From an uncultured Pelagibacteraceae bacterium (lineage in GTDB: Bacteria; Pseudomonadota; Alphaproteobacteria; Pelagibacterales; Pelagibacteraceae), in the NCBI GenBank assembly GCA_902546795.1, contig CACCLK010000004.1, positions 1-51,969 on the forward strand: DNA of 51,969 nt. The letters run 5' to 3'. A model generated the notes under the pieces. It searched no databases. It was not told the origin of the DNA and worked only from the letters and a program-made list of their open reading frames with translations. This document shows positions 16,441 to 24,743 of this stretch, piece by piece (positions within the stretch are counted from its first letter, which is position 1; each line of letters opens with the position of its first letter). The position numbers and the translations under genes are program-made.

Positions 16441-17286
16441 TTATTTAATTTTTCTAACTATTAGAACAAAAATAATAGAGGTGCAAAACATAATTAACGC
16501 GTAGGCAGCTGTGGGTACCATAAATACAATATCATCAAATAATTGTGTAGTAACAAACACTGCTAAAGTTCCGTTTTGTAAACCGCACTCTAATGAGATA
16601 CATTTTCTTTGTGCAATACCTGATGTAAAAAATTTTGCAACGTAATATCCTACAAAAATCATCGTCATATTTAAGATAAAAGCTATTAAACCCGCTTTTG
16701 TAATAAAAGAAATAATCTTGTCCCATTCCTCTACCCAAATTGCAATAAATACGACTAAAAATAAAATTACTGATAGTCTTTGAATTATTAGAGTTTTGGA
16801 AACAATAAAATCTGTCATTAAAGTTCTCACAATCATTCCAAAAATAACAGGAACAGTTACCACAAAGAACATTTTTATTGCTATATTAAGCATTGATATA
16901 TCTTTTGAGGTTTCAATTCCTAAAAATTCAGCAGAATTAAATACTATCAATGGAACTATAAAAATACTTAGTAAACTTACAACTGCCGTTAAACATACTG
17001 ATAGAGCAACGTCTCCATCTGCAAACTTTGTAAGAATATTTGAGGTTACTCCTCCTGGAGCTGCAGCTATTACCATCACTCCCAAAGCAATTTCTGGCGG
17101 AAGTGACAAAACATTAATTAATATAAAAGCAATTATTGGGAGTAAAATAACCTGACATATAAAACCAACAAAAAAATCTCTAGGATTTTTTACAACTCTT
17201 GTGAAATCTCCAACCGTTAAGCCCAGGCCTAAACCAAACATTATTATTGCAAGACATAAGGGGGCTATTTTCGTTACGATTTCCAT
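16441..17286 (-). CDS. BASS family (bile acid:sodium symporter-like) transporter
   Basis: A 281-residue inner-membrane protein with about nine to ten hydrophobic segments. Family marks are FGLGLGLTVGDF near the N-terminus, VIAAAPGGVTSNILTKFADG in the core and SLECGLQNGTLAVFV near the C-terminus (SBF signature region). The ATG at 17286 is preferred over a GTG two codons upstream. Bacterial BASS proteins move organic anions such as pyruvate, pantoate or other 2-oxo acids with sodium. No adjacent gene fixes the substrate. Confidence 0.9.
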   Translation of the reverse strand: MEIVTKIAPLCLAIIMFGLGLGLTVGDFTRVVKNPRDFFVGFICQVILLPIIAFILINVLSLPPEIALGVMVIAAAPGGVTSNILTKFADGDVALSVCLTAVVSLLSIFIVPLIVFNSAEFLGIETSKDISMLNIAIKMFFVVTVPVIFGMIVRTLMTDFIVSKTLIIQRLSVILFLVVFIAIWVEEWDKIISFITKAGLIAFILNMTMIFVGYYVAKFFTSGIAQRKCISLECGLQNGTLAVFVTTQLFDDIVFMVPTAAYALIMFCTSIIFVLIVRKIK

Positions 17287-17383
17287 AATCACTTAAATCA
17301 CAAAGATAAATTGGTTTCAAATAAAACCCAAAATGGTTCAATCATAGGTTGTTTTTTTTATGCTAAGGCTTAATACTACTCCT

Positions 17384-17527
17384 ATGAGAATAACTACTTC
17401 AAAAGTAAAAAATGCTAAGCAATTAAATTATTCTAGGCAACAAACATCTTTTCTTAAAATAAAGAAATCAATTAAAACAGACTTATATTATTTATTTAAG
17501 CAAAAAAAAGAGGCTGATAAATACTAA
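17384..17527 (+). CDS. Possible small basic protein (47 aa)
   Basis: An ATG at 17384 opens 47 codons, starting MRITTSKVKNAKQLNYSRQQ and ending FKQKKEADKY, strongly basic. It fits exactly between the BASS gene start region and the 3' end of the DUF1907 gene, which makes it plausible. It has no good ribosome site and no recognised family. Lys-rich ORFs also arise easily in AT-rich DNA, so this is a tentative call. Confidence 0.4.
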   Translation: MRITTSKVKNAKQLNYSRQQTSFLKIKKSIKTDLYYLFKQKKEADKY

Positions 17528-17530
17528 ATT

Positions 17531-18499
17531 TTAAAGAGAATTTTTTAACTCCTTATAAATATTGTTCACTCTACAAACTTCATGCGCTAAATTAAAATAG
17601 CATTCGTATTCTATTTCATCTGGCGTTACGTCAAAATGATAATGACCTGCCTCACTCTTGTTATTATATGAGTGAAAATGCGTATGCTCGCCGGAGTCTC
17701 TTAAGTTAAGGTTGCCGCCTGTTGGATCTCCTGTCCAAAGAACTGAATAACACTGTAAGTTTGGACCTACAGGTTCATAAAATTGTAAAAAATCTTTTGT
17801 GCATTTCATTAATTTAGGATCATAATATTCATGTTTAATATCATCATAATCAGGTTGAACATGAGATTTAACACCACCTTTTAGGATTCTAAAAACTCCT
17901 CCCATAGCAATGTGATCATTTTTCTTTAAAGTAATATTTTCTATTAATGAGTTACGTATTGCTTGTGGTAATGACCCTTGATTCCCAATTCTTTTTTTTA
18001 AAAGAATCTTAATTACTTTTCCTATTTTTCCCTCTGAAAAAAAAATATTACCTAATCCCCCATGTTTTCTTGCTGTATATTTTTTGGTTATACACTCTTT
18101 ATTTTTTCCAACTTGGGCAATTATAGACCTAGACTCATTAGTAATTAAATTTTCGTTAATGACTAGTTCACCACAGTGGCCCCCCAAACAAGACATTGCA
18201 CCCGACCCAGCACCAAGAGCATAAGAATTTTCTGATCCAATTTTTTTTGAAATTTCCTCGTAATCAAACTCAGTGCCTATATACTTCTTATCGTGCATAT
18301 AGGGTTCTCCACCAACATCAATTATACGTTCATTTCCTGATATTCCTTCAGACGGACAATCCCATTTTTTTAAATTCGGACAATCAATTATTTCAACTTT
18401 AGTATCTTGGTAATTTGATCTTAGTCCCTTTTCTAAGGCTTTAGCGACAATCTGCAAGGAGGGATTATTAAATTTAGCTCTTTCAATTTTGAGGTTCAT
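17531..18499 (-). CDS. DUF1907 (C11orf54/PTD012-like) hydrolase
   Basis: A 322-residue protein matching the vertebrate C11orf54 family over its length. The N-terminus NPSLQIVAKALEKGL, VGGEPYM and ALGAGSGAMSCLG correspond to family blocks. The zinc site is EHTHFHSYNNKSEAGHYHFD, supplying His272, His274 and His288. The human member is a zinc protein with promiscuous ester-hydrolase activity; the natural substrate is unclear to me. Only 17 bases separate its start from the divergent hydratase gene. Its placement next to sugar-acid enzymes suggests an ester or lactone substrate, which is inference. Confidence 0.88.
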   Translation of the reverse strand: MNLKIERAKFNNPSLQIVAKALEKGLRSNYQDTKVEIIDCPNLKKWDCPSEGISGNERIIDVGGEPYMHDKKYIGTEFDYEEISKKIGSENSYALGAGSGAMSCLGGHCGELVINENLITNESRSIIAQVGKNKECITKKYTARKHGGLGNIFFSEGKIGKVIKILLKKRIGNQGSLPQAIRNSLIENITLKKNDHIAMGGVFRILKGGVKSHVQPDYDDIKHEYYDPKLMKCTKDFLQFYEPVGPNLQCYSVLWTGDPTGGNLNLRDSGEHTHFHSYNNKSEAGHYHFDVTPDEIEYECYFNLAHEVCRVNNIYKELKNSL

Positions 18500-18516
18500 A
18501 TGGTTATTTATAGATT

Positions 18517-19287
18517 ATGAGCACTTTAGCAGAAAAATTAGTAGATGCATGGAAAAAAAGAGACCTAATTAAAATTAATTCTGAAGAACTACCAAAAAGC
18601 AGGGAAGAGTCCCACAACATACAAAAACAATTCCATGACGTTTTAAAGAAAAAAACAGTTGGTTGGAAAATAGGACTTGTCTCAAAGAATTTACAAGAAG
18701 GAGCCAAAGTCAATGGTCCGATGATAGGTAAAATTATAGATGAAACAGTTCTAATGAACCCACTTAAAGTAGATTATAAAAAAATTCCAGATTGTATTCT
18801 TGAATGTGAATTTTGTTTAAAGTTTTTAGAAGATACACAAATGGTTCCTGGAGCAGAGAATAAAAAAGGAAACTACGAGGCCTACATAGCTCTTGAACTA
18901 GTATCAACAAGAGTGCACTCGGACTCTAAAAAAGATTTAGATCCGATCACAATGATGAATTTAAATATTGCAGACAATGGGGGTGCCGGCGCTATAGTAG
19001 TTGGTGACAAAATACAAAATCTTGATAAAATTAATCTAGACTCAATTCCAGTTGAAATTAATTTAAATGGTAAAGTAACGGAGCCATATTTTAAAGGCGA
19101 GAAAAGAGCAGGACCGATAGAAGCAATTAAATGCATAATTAATGAATTTAAGGATAATCCCGTGACTTTTAAGAAGGGAGACTGGTTTATGACTGGTTCC
19201 GTCATACAGCCCTTTAAAGTAAATAAAGGTGATAAGCTTAAAGTAGATTTTAAATCTTTAGGAAAAATAGATATCGATTTTATTTAA
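18517..19287 (+). CDS. 2-keto-4-pentenoate hydratase/FAH-family enzyme
   Basis: A 256-residue protein of the MhpD-like branch of the fumarylacetoacetase superfamily. The N-terminal SREESHNIQKQFHDVL and the VGWKIGL segment are typical, acidic metal-ligand candidates lie in ILECEFCLKFLED, and GDWFMTGSV closes the barrel. Members hydrate or dehydrate 2-keto acids. It has no upstream ribosome site and may be translated from a near-leaderless mRNA. The SDR gene starts on its last base, so the two are coupled. Confidence 0.88.
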   Translation: MSTLAEKLVDAWKKRDLIKINSEELPKSREESHNIQKQFHDVLKKKTVGWKIGLVSKNLQEGAKVNGPMIGKIIDETVLMNPLKVDYKKIPDCILECEFCLKFLEDTQMVPGAENKKGNYEAYIALELVSTRVHSDSKKDLDPITMMNLNIADNGGAGAIVVGDKIQNLDKINLDSIPVEINLNGKVTEPYFKGEKRAGPIEAIKCIINEFKDNPVTFKKGDWFMTGSVIQPFKVNKGDKLKVDFKSLGKIDIDFI

Positions 19288-20033
19288 TGAAGGTTGCTGT
19301 TGTAACAGGATCAAGCAAGGGTATAGGTTCTATTATTGCTAAAGATTTAAATAAAAGAAAAATAAAAGTTGTATTAGTTGCTAGATCTAAAAAACTTCTT
19401 AAAAAAATTCAACAAAACTTAACATACCCCAAAATATCACAAATTATAGCAAAAGATCTTAGGTCTTTGTCTGCGTGTAATTTTGTTGGAAAAAAAGTAA
19501 AAAAAATTAATTATTTAATAAATGTTGCTGGAGCAACAAAAGGAGGTCATTTTCTTAAGCTAGATGATAAAACATGGAACGATGGCTTTGATCTTAAATT
19601 TAAATCTGCTCTAAGATTAAGTAAAATTTTTTGGCCAATATTAAAAAAAAATAATGGAAAGATAATTAATATTGGTGGAGGTGCCGGTTCATGGGAGCCA
19701 CCTTCTCGAACGTTTATGATTGGTGGCGCAGTAAATGCTTCGTTGAATCACTTAACAAAAACTTTATCGGAACAAGGAAAACTCGATAAAGTTTCAGTTT
19801 CTATAATTAATCCTGGTATGACTTTGACTGGAAGGCTCAAAGCTCTTTTAAAATCTGACGCAAAAGTTCTTAAAAAAAACATAAACCAAATTCTAAAACT
19901 AAGATCCAAGGCTGCAGGGATTAAAAGACCTACAACACCTGAGGAAGTTTCAAAATTAGTTGTAAAACTTTTAAAAGATAAAAGATCTAATGGAAAAATT
20001 ATTAAAATTAATGGAGGAAAGGTCAAATATTAA
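19287..20033 (+). CDS. Atypical short-chain dehydrogenase/reductase-like protein
   Basis: A 248-residue Rossmann protein. The cofactor motif TGSSKGIG (7-14), the NVAG turn (79-82) and the overall length fit classical SDRs. The catalytic Ser-Tyr-Lys set is not visible: where YxxxK is expected the sequence reads RTFMIGGAVNASLNHLTK, giving Phe143 for Tyr and Gly for Lys, and the Ser region reads NIGGGAG. It is either a noncanonical reductase or a non-catalytic binder. It shares an operon with the hydratase before it and the PQQ-type dehydrogenase after it. Confidence 0.85.
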   Translation: MKVAVVTGSSKGIGSIIAKDLNKRKIKVVLVARSKKLLKKIQQNLTYPKISQIIAKDLRSLSACNFVGKKVKKINYLINVAGATKGGHFLKLDDKTWNDGFDLKFKSALRLSKIFWPILKKNNGKIINIGGGAGSWEPPSRTFMIGGAVNASLNHLTKTLSEQGKLDKVSVSIINPGMTLTGRLKALLKSDAKVLKKNINQILKLRSKAAGIKRPTTPEEVSKLVVKLLKDKRSNGKIIKINGGKVKY

Positions 20034-20038
20034 AATAT

Positions 20039-21097
20039 ATGAAATTTTGTTATTTATTTTTTTTTATATTTTTTTTTACAAAAGTCTCTGCTGAACTTAA
20101 GTTAACACCGATATTAGAGGATCTTAATAAACCATGGTCTATTACGTCAAAAAGTAACTCCGAACATTTAATAACAGAAAAATCAGGTAATATTATTTTT
20201 TTTAATAAAAAAACAAATCTAATTAAAAAGATTTCACACAATTTGAAAGTTCTAGAACATGGCCAAGGAGGGCTTTTAGATATTTTATTCAAAGATCAAA
20301 AAGTTTATGTATCTTATTCTGAAGATAGGGGAGAAGGTAAGTCGAGCACTTCAGTAGCAGTTGCGAATTTCAATTTAGATTTTTTGAAGTTTAAAAATAT
20401 ATTTCAAGCTGAGCCACCCATAGATAGCGGTTATCATTTTGGTTCACGTTTGGTCATAAAGAAAGATAAACTTTACGTTTCGGCAGGTGAAAGAGGCGGA
20501 GGCATCATAGCCCAAGATCCAAAAAAACATCCTGGTAGCATAATTAGAATAAATTTAGATGGAAGCATCCCAAAAGATAATCCTAAATTTTTAGATAAAC
20601 AAGAATGGTTACCCGAAATTTATCAAATTGGAATAAGAAATGTTCAGGGTATGGCCTTGTCTCCTTACGATGGAGAAATTTATATGACAAACCATGGTGC
20701 AAGAGGTGGAGATTGGTTTGGTCTTTTATTTAAAGGCGGAAATTATGGTTGGGACAAGCTTTATTGGGGTGGAACTAAATATTCAGGATTACCAGGCGGA
20801 CCTAAATGGCTTCCTGGTTATGATAAACCAATCAGATATTATGTTCCATCAATAGCTACTTCTGCCATGCTCATTTATAAAGGCTCAGAATTTGAAGAGT
20901 GGAATGGTAAAGCGTTGATATCCGCATTAAAAGACAAATCAATCAGATTAGTCTCTTTTAAAAAAAATAAGTTCATTAAAGAGGAAATAATTTTTAAAGA
21001 TAAAGTCGGTCGAATTAGAGATATAAAACTAGATGAAGAGGGAAGAGTGCTAATTTTGACTGATGGAGGTGGTCTTTGGCGTTTAAGCAAAAGCTAA
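20039..21097 (+). CDS. PQQ-type soluble aldose sugar dehydrogenase (glucose/sorbosone DH family)
   Basis: A 352-residue secreted beta-propeller. The signal peptide MKFCYLFFFIFFFTKVSA is followed by family marks KPWSIT, EHGQGGLLDILF (candidate catalytic His74), GIRNVQGMALSP and NHGARGGDWF. YliI-type homologues oxidise aldoses to lactones with PQQ in the periplasm and pass electrons to the respiratory chain. No PQQ synthesis gene is in the window. It would feed aldonic acids towards the adjacent sugar-acid genes. It ends 3 bases from the convergent MocA-type gene. Confidence 0.9.
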   Translation: MKFCYLFFFIFFFTKVSAELKLTPILEDLNKPWSITSKSNSEHLITEKSGNIIFFNKKTNLIKKISHNLKVLEHGQGGLLDILFKDQKVYVSYSEDRGEGKSSTSVAVANFNLDFLKFKNIFQAEPPIDSGYHFGSRLVIKKDKLYVSAGERGGGIIAQDPKKHPGSIIRINLDGSIPKDNPKFLDKQEWLPEIYQIGIRNVQGMALSPYDGEIYMTNHGARGGDWFGLLFKGGNYGWDKLYWGGTKYSGLPGGPKWLPGYDKPIRYYVPSIATSAMLIYKGSEFEEWNGKALISALKDKSIRLVSFKKNKFIKEEIIFKDKVGRIRDIKLDEEGRVLILTDGGGLWRLSKS

Positions 21098-21099
21098 AT

Positions 21100-22140
21100 T
21101 TAATTCAACTTTATCTTTTTTCCTGATTTTGAACTTTTTAATATTGCTGCAAAGATTTTTAAAGATTGCAAACCATCTTCACCTGTAACCTTAGGCTTAG
21201 CTTTTCCATTTACAACATCACATAGGTGATTTATTTGATTAATTAAAGTATATCTGCTTAGCCTTATATTCATATCTTTATGGTAGATCGGTTTCCACCA
21301 ACTACGTTCGCCTTTGTTATACCAATTCTTTAAGTTAGGAAATTGAATCGAACCTTTTGTGCCCCCAATATAATAAGCTGATTGATTGGTAATAGGATAT
21401 GCTGGATTTTCTCCGGCAGTTAGCTCATAACTCCATGGAGCAACAATTGTATCAGAAACACTTAATGTGCAAAGAGCCCCTGATCTAAATGAAAAATTTA
21501 CAATAGCGGTATCCTCTACTTTATATTTTCTTATTTTGTTTGAAGAAGATGCTTGAACATAATCAACGGGACCTAAAAGGTAACAAATTAAATCGATATC
21601 ATGAACTAAATTAATCCCCAAAGGTCCTCCGCCTTTTTTAATTCTCCATTTTTCGTTAAACCACTGCTTATTTTTGTATAACCAACACATAACATTACCA
21701 GCAACGATTTTTCCAATTTTTCCTGTTTGGATCTTTTTTTTTACGTTTGAAACTATAGAATTATGTCTTCTGTGATATCCGATTAGAAGATGGGTTTTAT
21801 TTTTTTTTGAACTATTAATAATTTTTTGGGCTTTTTTTATATTGCTTGATATTGGTTTTTCTAACAAAACAGGTATCTTAGCGTTTAAAAAACTAATCGT
21901 ATGTTTTTCATGAAACTGGTTTGGTGTAGCAACAATCACAGCATCAGGTTTATTATTTTTTATGAGATCATTTGATGTTTTGTAAAATGGGACTCTTAAT
22001 TTTTTGGCAATTAATTTTGATTTATGATTAATATCGACGATAGAGTGTAATTTTGCCTTTTTACTTATGCTTATCGCTTTTAGATGTTGACTACCCATCA
22101 AGCCAATACCAACAACTGAAATTTTAATTTTTTTTTTCAT
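21100..22140 (-). CDS. Gfo/Idh/MocA family NAD(P)-dependent oxidoreductase
   Basis: A 346-residue oxidoreductase. The Rossmann start VVGIGLMGSQHLKAI and the family EKP motif (VLLEKPISSN), which holds the catalytic Lys, are clear. The second domain contains GGGPLGINLVHDIDLICYLL with the His-Asp pair common in sugar-acting members. It probably oxidises or reduces a cyclic polyol or sugar-acid intermediate. It is last in the six-gene minus-strand operon and overlaps the CitE-like gene by 4 bases. Confidence 0.9.
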   Translation of the reverse strand: MKKKIKISVVGIGLMGSQHLKAISISKKAKLHSIVDINHKSKLIAKKLRVPFYKTSNDLIKNNKPDAVIVATPNQFHEKHTISFLNAKIPVLLEKPISSNIKKAQKIINSSKKNKTHLLIGYHRRHNSIVSNVKKKIQTGKIGKIVAGNVMCWLYKNKQWFNEKWRIKKGGGPLGINLVHDIDLICYLLGPVDYVQASSSNKIRKYKVEDTAIVNFSFRSGALCTLSVSDTIVAPWSYELTAGENPAYPITNQSAYYIGGTKGSIQFPNLKNWYNKGERSWWKPIYHKDMNIRLSRYTLINQINHLCDVVNGKAKPKVTGEDGLQSLKIFAAILKSSKSGKKIKLN

Positions 22141-22790
22141 GAAAAAATATTATTTGATATATCAATTTGATTAGGATGAATACAGGCTTTTCCACCGAAA
22201 CCTAAGTCTTTTGCCAATAAGCATGAATTTTTAAAACCTTCTTCATCTTTAAAATCCAAAAAGGAAGTGTCAATCGGTCTTAAAATTTTTTTTGATTTTT
22301 GTACTATATTTTTTCTAAATTCTAATATTTCTTTTTCATCACCAGAAATTTTAAGATTGATAGATTTAGCTAAATCATGAGACCCAAAGGAAATAATTCT
22401 TACTCTTTTTTTAAACGAGCATATTTCTTCTAGATTTGCCAAGCCTTTTATACTTTCTAATATTGGAATGATATCAGTTTGTACACTTTCATTTTTTTTT
22501 AAAGTATCGTCAATGTCTTCTAATTGTTTCTTTGTTTCAGTGAACGGTAAAAAAATTCCGAAAAATTTTTCAGATGTAACAAATTTTAAATCCGTATTAT
22601 TATCTATTCTTATATAAGTCTTTTCTTTATTTACATTACATGACTTTATAATTTCCTTTGCTTCATCTTTTTTTTCTTTCGGAACTGTTGACTCTAGATC
22701 AATTACCACAATATCTGCACTTAAAGTGTATGCTTTTTTGATTTTTTTTTCTTCATGACCTGGAACAAATAAAACAGACCTATACTTCAT
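22137..22790 (-). CDS. CitE/HpcH-HpaI family aldolase/lyase (short form)
   Basis: A 217-residue protein starting KYRSVLFVPGHEEKKIKKA, followed by DIVVIDLESTVP, both typical of the CitE-like branch. FGSHDLAKSI and GGKACIHPNQIDI are the matching C-terminal blocks. It is noticeably shorter than full CitE (~290 residues). The family cleaves or forms C-C bonds of 2-keto or 3-hydroxy acyl substrates with a divalent metal. Here it could split a keto-deoxy sugar acid to pyruvate or glyoxylate-level products (inference from neighbours). It overlaps both flanking genes by 4 bases. Confidence 0.86.
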   Translation of the reverse strand: MKYRSVLFVPGHEEKKIKKAYTLSADIVVIDLESTVPKEKKDEAKEIIKSCNVNKEKTYIRIDNNTDLKFVTSEKFFGIFLPFTETKKQLEDIDDTLKKNESVQTDIIPILESIKGLANLEEICSFKKRVRIISFGSHDLAKSINLKISGDEKEILEFRKNIVQKSKKILRPIDTSFLDFKDEEGFKNSCLLAKDLGFGGKACIHPNQIDISNNIFS

Positions 22791-23887
22791 ACTTTAAATT
22801 TATCAATCAATATCGGATTGAAATCTACACCTAAGCCGGGTCCGTCAGGTAGTTGATAGTTTCCATTTTTGGTAGTTTTAAAGTTTGGATAGAATTCTTC
22901 AGCTAGATCAAGCCAAAATCTTTCTATGAAAACTTCCATTTTAGTTTTAGAGGCAATGTGAAGAGATGCAAGGAAACCAGGTCCAAAATATGCTGTGTGA
23001 GGCATTACAGGTATTTTTTTTTCTTCAGAAATTTTTATTATTTTCATCATTTCAGATATACCACCAACTTTTATAACTGATGGTTGTGTGAAATTTACTG
23101 CTTTAGCCTCTATCATTTTTTCAAACTCCCAGTGCGTGCATGCGTTCTCTCCTGCAGCTAAAGGAATTCCTAATTCGTTATTAATTTTTGCTAATTTTTT
23201 AAAGTCTTCAGGTGGAAAAATTGGTTCTTCAACCCAAAATAAATTCATTTTTTTTAAAAAATTTTTTTTTTCAAGAACTTCTTCATATGTCCAAGCACAG
23301 TTAACATCAGTCATTAAAGGCACTTCTGTTCCTAAATATTTTCTTGCAACTTCTATAGTGTCATCCATAATTTCGTGAAGCTTTACAATTTTAAAACCTC
23401 TATCTAGAGACTCTTTACATTTTTTTTCTACCAAATTTTTATCTGAGTATCTGAATAAACTTGCGTATGCTTTAAATTCTTTTTTCTGACCACCATCTAT
23501 TAGTTTATAAATTGGCAGATCTTTCTCTTTCCCAAGAGCGTCCCATATTGCAATTTCCACTCCAGAGAGAGCATAAATTGTAATTCCATAGCGTCCAAAA
23601 ATATGAAGTGTTTTTTGAATTTCAAAAACCAGTTTATTAATATCATCGACTGAGTTAATCTCTTTTCCTACAATTGATGGAGCTACCATCTCTTCGATAG
23701 CAGTTTTTACAGATTTCCAAGAGACATAGCCAAAAGACTCACCCCAACCAATTATTCCATTATCAGTTTCTACTCTAACTAAAACAAACTCCAATTTTTG
23801 CCAATCCTGACCATGAAATTTTACTTTTTTTGCACCATGTTCAAAAGGAACGTGAATACAAATCGGGGTTACTTGTTTAATTTTCAT
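22787..23887 (-). CDS. Enolase-superfamily (mandelate racemase/muconate lactonizing-type) enzyme
   Basis: A 366-residue protein with the capping domain (1-125) and TIM-barrel. Metal ligands are Asp194 (TDVNCAWT), Glu220 (WVEEP) and Glu247 (AGENACTH). The second-strand motif is KLH (169-171) and His297 (MPHTAYFGPG) is the dyad histidine. The dyad aspartate is Ser270 in QPSVIKVGG, where the family commonly has QPD. Members dehydrate, epimerise or cycloisomerise sugar acids. Beside a uronate dehydrogenase, a sugar-acid or lactone substrate is likely, but the altered residues leave the reaction open. Confidence 0.9.
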   Translation of the reverse strand: MKIKQVTPICIHVPFEHGAKKVKFHGQDWQKLEFVLVRVETDNGIIGWGESFGYVSWKSVKTAIEEMVAPSIVGKEINSVDDINKLVFEIQKTLHIFGRYGITIYALSGVEIAIWDALGKEKDLPIYKLIDGGQKKEFKAYASLFRYSDKNLVEKKCKESLDRGFKIVKLHEIMDDTIEVARKYLGTEVPLMTDVNCAWTYEEVLEKKNFLKKMNLFWVEEPIFPPEDFKKLAKINNELGIPLAAGENACTHWEFEKMIEAKAVNFTQPSVIKVGGISEMMKIIKISEEKKIPVMPHTAYFGPGFLASLHIASKTKMEVFIERFWLDLAEEFYPNFKTTKNGNYQLPDGPGLGVDFNPILIDKFKV

Positions 23888-23892
23888 TTTGA

Positions 23893-24741
23893 TTAATTAT
23901 TTTTCAATATATTAGATAACTTCCCTTTCAGGCCATCAGTCGTAAATACCCCGCCATGAAGTCTTAAAGCAATTTTATCTTTAAACTCATTTTTGGTTAA
24001 CTTATCTTTAGCATATTTTTCAGCATTATCTTTCGGTTTATAACCAAGCCTGTAAGCCTCTCTATTATTCCACCAAGCCCTTTTGTTTTTTGAAATACCG
24101 TAAACACTTGAACAGTATAATTTTTTACTTTTTAAACCTACATTTACTAAATGAATTAAATCTCTAAAACTGATCCAGGTAGATAGAAATCTCATATCTG
24201 TTGGTTTTGGAAGCGCTGAACCTATTCTAATACTTAGAATCTTAATATTGTATTTATCTGAATATAATTTAGATAGAGACTCACCAAAACATTTACTCAC
24301 AGCATAGTGAGAGTCAGGTCTGAAACTTGATCTATCATCTAATTTTTTTCGCCTATCATGATAACCCATTATATGTGCTGAACTTGCAAATATAATTCTT
24401 TTCACCTTATTTATTCTACAAGCCTCAAAAACATTATAGGTACCGACAATATTGTGATCTATAATATTTTTAAAAACATCCTCATGAGGTTTGTGACGGG
24501 GTATTCCTCCAAAATGGACTACGGCATCCATACCTTTAGTTATTTTAAGTACTTTATTAATTTTTCTTAAATCAATTTTTTTTATTTTTTTACTCAAAGG
24601 TATTCCCAATGCTTTGGCTGCTGGACTTGGACTAGATTTAATATCGCAGGAAAAAACTTTGTACTTGAGTTTTGTTAAACCATGACTAACTACACTCCCA
24701 CATAATCCTGCTGCTCCGGTTACTAAAATTTTTTTTATCAT
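23893..24741 (-). CDS. udh: Uronate dehydrogenase-like extended SDR
   Basis: A 282-residue NAD-dependent enzyme. The glycine motif TGAAGLCG, Ser121 in IIFASSAH, and Tyr146/Lys150 in HYAVSKCFGE form an intact SDR active site. Segments VRIGS-like (SIRIGSALPKPT), LSTWISFRDL, RAWWNNR and LGYKPKDNAE follow bacterial uronate dehydrogenase (Udh) block by block. Udh oxidises galacturonate/glucuronate to the aldarolactone. It is placed between TRAP permease genes and an enolase-superfamily gene, which fits an oxidative uronate pathway. The exact sugar remains to be tested. Confidence 0.85.
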   Translation of the reverse strand: MIKKILVTGAAGLCGSVVSHGLTKLKYKVFSCDIKSSPSPAAKALGIPLSKKIKKIDLRKINKVLKITKGMDAVVHFGGIPRHKPHEDVFKNIIDHNIVGTYNVFEACRINKVKRIIFASSAHIMGYHDRRKKLDDRSSFRPDSHYAVSKCFGESLSKLYSDKYNIKILSIRIGSALPKPTDMRFLSTWISFRDLIHLVNVGLKSKKLYCSSVYGISKNKRAWWNNREAYRLGYKPKDNAEKYAKDKLTKNEFKDKIALRLHGGVFTTDGLKGKLSNILKNN

Positions 24742-24743
24742 AA

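Noticed and set aside
16796-17155. 119-codon plus-strand open frame inside the BASS transporter gene
   Set aside because: Antisense shadow of a hydrophobic protein gene with clear family motifs on the other strand.
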